From Schizochytrium sp. TIO01 (lineage: Eukaryota > Sar > Bigyra > Thraustochytrida > Thraustochytriidae): 64,000 nucleotides of DNA. Under the pieces are notes generated by a model that was given only the letters and a program-made list of their open reading frames with translations, was not told where the DNA came from and searched no databases. The translations under genes were made by a program, and so were the position numbers. The DNA lies in the NCBI GenBank assembly GCA_004764695.1, contig SMSO01000031.1:6195261-6259260 (forward strand), written 5' to 3'. Positions within the stretch are counted from its first letter, which is position 1; the number at the start of each line of letters is the position of its first letter. Shown here piece after piece: positions 61,429 to 64,000 of this stretch.

Positions 61429-61988
61429 CTTCACGAAGAAACCCGCTTACTTTCAATAAGCTATGTGCAAAGGCCAGACACTAATCCAAACTCGATATCC
61501 GAGTCCGATCCGGTGCCCAATCCGCTGTCAGTGTTTGCTTTCTGGTTCACTTGCAATCTAATCTCCTCTAATTAGCATTGGCCAGGAGCCGACGACTGCC
61601 GCTTCCCATTAGAGCCCCCGCTAGGACCGCAGTAGGACGTGCCTACGTAAAACGGGACCTCCTGGATTACGACCATTCTTCAGCCATCAAAACATCTACG
61701 AAATGTTCTGCTTGGAGCTGATACCCATACTTAGCATAGACTTAGGTCAAGTCGATTGCTTGGTCCAGGTTATTACAGCCTGAAGAAAGTGTTTCAGAAA
61801 GATATTGGTGAACGATCTCGAGCCGCAACGTGTTTGTACGAAATTCAAGTTGGGCGTATTTTATTTGTATTAAGGACACATAGGCAAAGGTGGGTACCAA
61901 GAGCTCGCAAAAACGTGCAAAACAGAACTAAAACGCGAAGAAACTTCAACTGGGCTGGCAAAGGACCGTTTGTGTTGACGCACTCGCC
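61429..61988. promoter_or_regulatory. Divergent promoter region of transporter and LRR genes
   Basis: 560 bp between two genes that start outward. No distinct motif recognised. Confidence 0.5.
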
Positions 61989-62621
61989 ATGGCCTCCGTC
62001 TACGATTCTCAGGGAGAGCCGCTGTCGAAAGAGCTGAGCTGCGCAAAGGATGGGCGCAAGTGCTGGAAATTGAGCTTCAAGTCCGTTGACGACAACGTCT
62101 GTTGCCAGAAAGTCTGTGCTGCACTCCCGGAGCTCGACTGTGAGATACTGGATCTAAGCTGTAATGCGATTGGCCCTGCAGGAACAAAAGCATTGTGCGA
62201 TATATTACAAACACACGAGACTGTGCAGGATATTGATCTTTCTGCGAATTCCGTGAACGATGGAGGGGCTCTTGCTCTGGCTCAACTTCTCGAATGCAAC
62301 TCTAAAATTATTCGCCTTGACGTGCATGCGAGCCAAATACACGATGAAGGAGCACTTGCGCTTGCAGAAGCGCTCAAGTCGAACACAAGTTTGCGAGAAA
62401 TTGACCTTTCGGCCAACTATATCACTGATAAAGGGGCCTTAGCGATTGCAAAGATGCTTGAAGCCAATACAGGTCTTGTGTCGATTTCAATGCGATCCAA
62501 TGATTTCGAAGATGAAGGAAAGACTGCCTTGATCAAAGCGCTTCAGCAAAACCCAAGGATTGAGTCTTTAGAAGGCACTGACAGAATGAGAGCATTCGAG
62601 TCGATTTGCGTCTGTATGTAA
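61989..62621 (+). CDS. Small RI-type leucine-rich repeat protein
   Basis: 210 aa from the ATG at 61989. From about residue 50 to 195 it consists of 27- to 29-residue repeats of the ribonuclease-inhibitor class: CEILDLSCNAIGPAGTKALC, VQDIDLSANSVNDGGALALA, IIRLDVHASQIHDEGALALA, LREIDLSANYITDKGALAIA and LVSISMRSNDFEDEGKTALI. Each starts with the LxLxxN strand and ends with a GA.ALA helix. Such proteins are protein-binding scaffolds; no partner can be named. The N-terminus (to residue 45) has several cysteines and the C-terminus ends ICVCM. Complete. Confidence 0.85.
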   Translation: MASVYDSQGEPLSKELSCAKDGRKCWKLSFKSVDDNVCCQKVCAALPELDCEILDLSCNAIGPAGTKALCDILQTHETVQDIDLSANSVNDGGALALAQLLECNSKIIRLDVHASQIHDEGALALAEALKSNTSLREIDLSANYITDKGALAIAKMLEANTGLVSISMRSNDFEDEGKTALIKALQQNPRIESLEGTDRMRAFESICVCM

Positions 62622-62849
62622 ACCAAAGTGAAAAATATTAAATGAAGTGAATTCCAAATCAAAACAATTACTTTCCATTAAAATACCTCTATGTAGAGCT
62701 CAACTATAGTATGGGTGATGTATTGCATGGATAGAATATTATACAAGACGGTTCAAATTTCTTTTTTTCTCTTCGTCCATCCCACTCCAAAATCTCATAA
62801 GTCGTGGTTGAGCTAGAGAGGAGATGGTGATTGTGTAAATTTCATTTTT

Positions 62850-64000
62850 TTATTCCTCGAGCAGTGGAACATGACTTAAATCAGACATTGGGCTCGTCGG
62901 ACTGGCCCCTGATGATGTTGTTGAATCATCAGAATCTCTAGACCCGCGGAGTGCTGTGTTTTGGTAATTAAGACTGTCAATTGCTTCTTGTTCATCTGCA
63001 AAAGAAACGACCGAAGCAGAACTTCGTAGCCCATCCCGGCTGTTGTTACTTTGTCGAAATCCAGAAGGTATACGACATCCACTGGGTGTCCTAGGAGTCT
63101 CATATGGGTCATGGCTGTCCAGATATGGCTGCAATGGAGCCAACTTAGAAGAGGTTTTCTGCAAGTAGATTGGAATGAACATTGCTGCGCTCGCAAATGC
63201 TAGATAGGCTGATTTAAAAAGAGAAAATCCTGTGGAGGAGAGTGCCCTGATGTGAAATCCATAGCGCAATATTATTCCAAAAGTAAGCACCGGTAAACCA
63301 AAGAGGAAGCCAATCCAGAGCGTTGCGACCAAACAGCAGTAGAGGGGGTGCTCAACCTTTCGCAATGGACCTAAGCTAGTATACAACACATCAAAGCGAC
63401 GACGCCCATTCGCATCTGTTGGCACACGTTCTGGGTAGCGAAGACGGGGCCAATAAACAGTAGGGAAAAACCCCATCTCAACAGCATATTTTGCTTCGTG
63501 GAGGGCACCTAAAGTGGAGAGGAACGCATTGACCAAAGAATCAGGAGCAAATGAAGTAAACGCCGAGTATTTCCCTGGTGTAAGTGGTTTAAAGATCCCC
63601 ACCTCTGGACCATAATGATGCAAAAACGACTCTGCACCAATGTTTATGAGGAACCCAATTACAAAGGTAAGAAGAACAGCCTTCTGAAGATGAGGATGGC
63701 GTAAGGCATGATCACGGTCAATCCAAGTGTTGATGTAGTGTTCTTGCAGATCCCCTGACTCAAGCATTAAAACTTGGTATAAACCGCTACGCCGTTTTTT
63801 CAGCTCTATAAGTCTTGTTCGCTTGATGTGAATAAATCCGGATACGAGGCCAATGAGGATGGTTACAATTGCCAATCCAAAACTAGCAAAATGCACAACC
63901 TTTACAGTTTGTTTTGCAAAATCACACTGTGCAAACATCCTTTTGTGCTCAGCGGAGAGCTTTTCGTGAAATTCTGCACGGTAAAGTGGCAAAACCGTAG
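62850..64000 (-). CDS. Partial multipass membrane protein of unknown function
   Basis: The frame is open to the right edge and there is no ATG before it, so the 5' part of the gene lies outside the window; about 383 codons are visible and the stop is at 62850. Four hydrophobic spans are seen: VVHFASFGLAIVTILIGLVS, AVLLTFVIGFLINIGAESFL, CCLVATLWIGFLFGLPVLTF and FKSAYLAFASAAMFIPIYL. Between spans two and three lies an about 90-residue loop with HEAKYAVEMGFFPTVYWPRL and RYPERVPTDANGRRRFDVLY. The last 90 residues are a serine-rich cytosolic-type tail ending LSHVPLLEE, with an acidic dileucine-like PLLEE that may direct endosomal sorting. No family was recognised. Confidence 0.7.
   Translation of the reverse strand, partial: TVLPLYRAEFHEKLSAEHKRMFAQCDFAKQTVKVVHFASFGLAIVTILIGLVSGFIHIKRTRLIELKKRRSGLYQVLMLESGDLQEHYINTWIDRDHALRHPHLQKAVLLTFVIGFLINIGAESFLHHYGPEVGIFKPLTPGKYSAFTSFAPDSLVNAFLSTLGALHEAKYAVEMGFFPTVYWPRLRYPERVPTDANGRRRFDVLYTSLGPLRKVEHPLYCCLVATLWIGFLFGLPVLTFGIILRYGFHIRALSSTGFSLFKSAYLAFASAAMFIPIYLQKTSSKLAPLQPYLDSHDPYETPRTPSGCRIPSGFRQSNNSRDGLRSSASVVSFADEQEAIDSLNYQNTALRGSRDSDDSTTSSGASPTSPMSDLSHVPLLEE

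Overview
The window looks like nuclear DNA of an intron-poor, flagellate-capable protist. Genes lie on both strands with no operons, and intergenic stretches are long and rich in microsatellites. Protein families are purely eukaryotic: VPS16, a P4-ATPase flippase, an RCC1-HECT ubiquitin ligase, NKAP, mitochondrial enoyl-CoA hydratase, FAM221, WDR54, a 7TM-RGS receptor and a MAP2K-like kinase. A short segment of the first protein (basic region, then a block with FY, P.K and KYG spacing) resembles one I associate with stramenopile proteins. With few introns and moderate GC, a stramenopile such as a thraustochytrid is my best guess, as inference only. I see no virus, transposon ORF, rRNA, tRNA or CRISPR array.

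Layout. 1-8.8 kb: a partial proline-rich protein with a SAM-like tail, VPS16, and a divergent gene fusing a methyltransferase to a Pkr1-like membrane tail. 8.8-14.7 kb: a gene desert packed with simple repeats. 14.7-23.1 kb: convergent P4-ATPase and RCC1-HECT genes. 25.4-31 kb: a very unusual multidomain GTPase (PH-like, AIG1/GIMAP-like, two SAM-like, MIB/HERC2-like, then three copies of an unrecognised domain), convergent with a WD40 gene. 31-35.2 kb: empty apart from repeats, including two hairpin-forming repeats with a compensatory base pair. 35.2-41 kb: enoyl-CoA hydratase, NKAP and an unknown gene only 2 nt upstream of NKAP. 41.9-49.8 kb: a probable cilium cluster (EF-hand/WD40 protein, FAM221, WDR54 with one clear intron, and an unknown basic protein). 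50.9-64 kb: a small cysteine-rich protein, a 7TM-RGS protein, a MAP2K-like kinase, an EamA-type transporter, an LRR protein and a partial multipass membrane protein.

The most striking window-wide signal is a set of eight apparent reading-frame breaks in six genes. Every one is +1 (one surplus base) and most fall at a short homopolymer. In at least three cases the conserved domain continues exactly across the break. Insertion-type sequencing error is the simplest explanation; +1 frameshifting is the exciting alternative. In this annotation each broken gene is one gene spanning its break.
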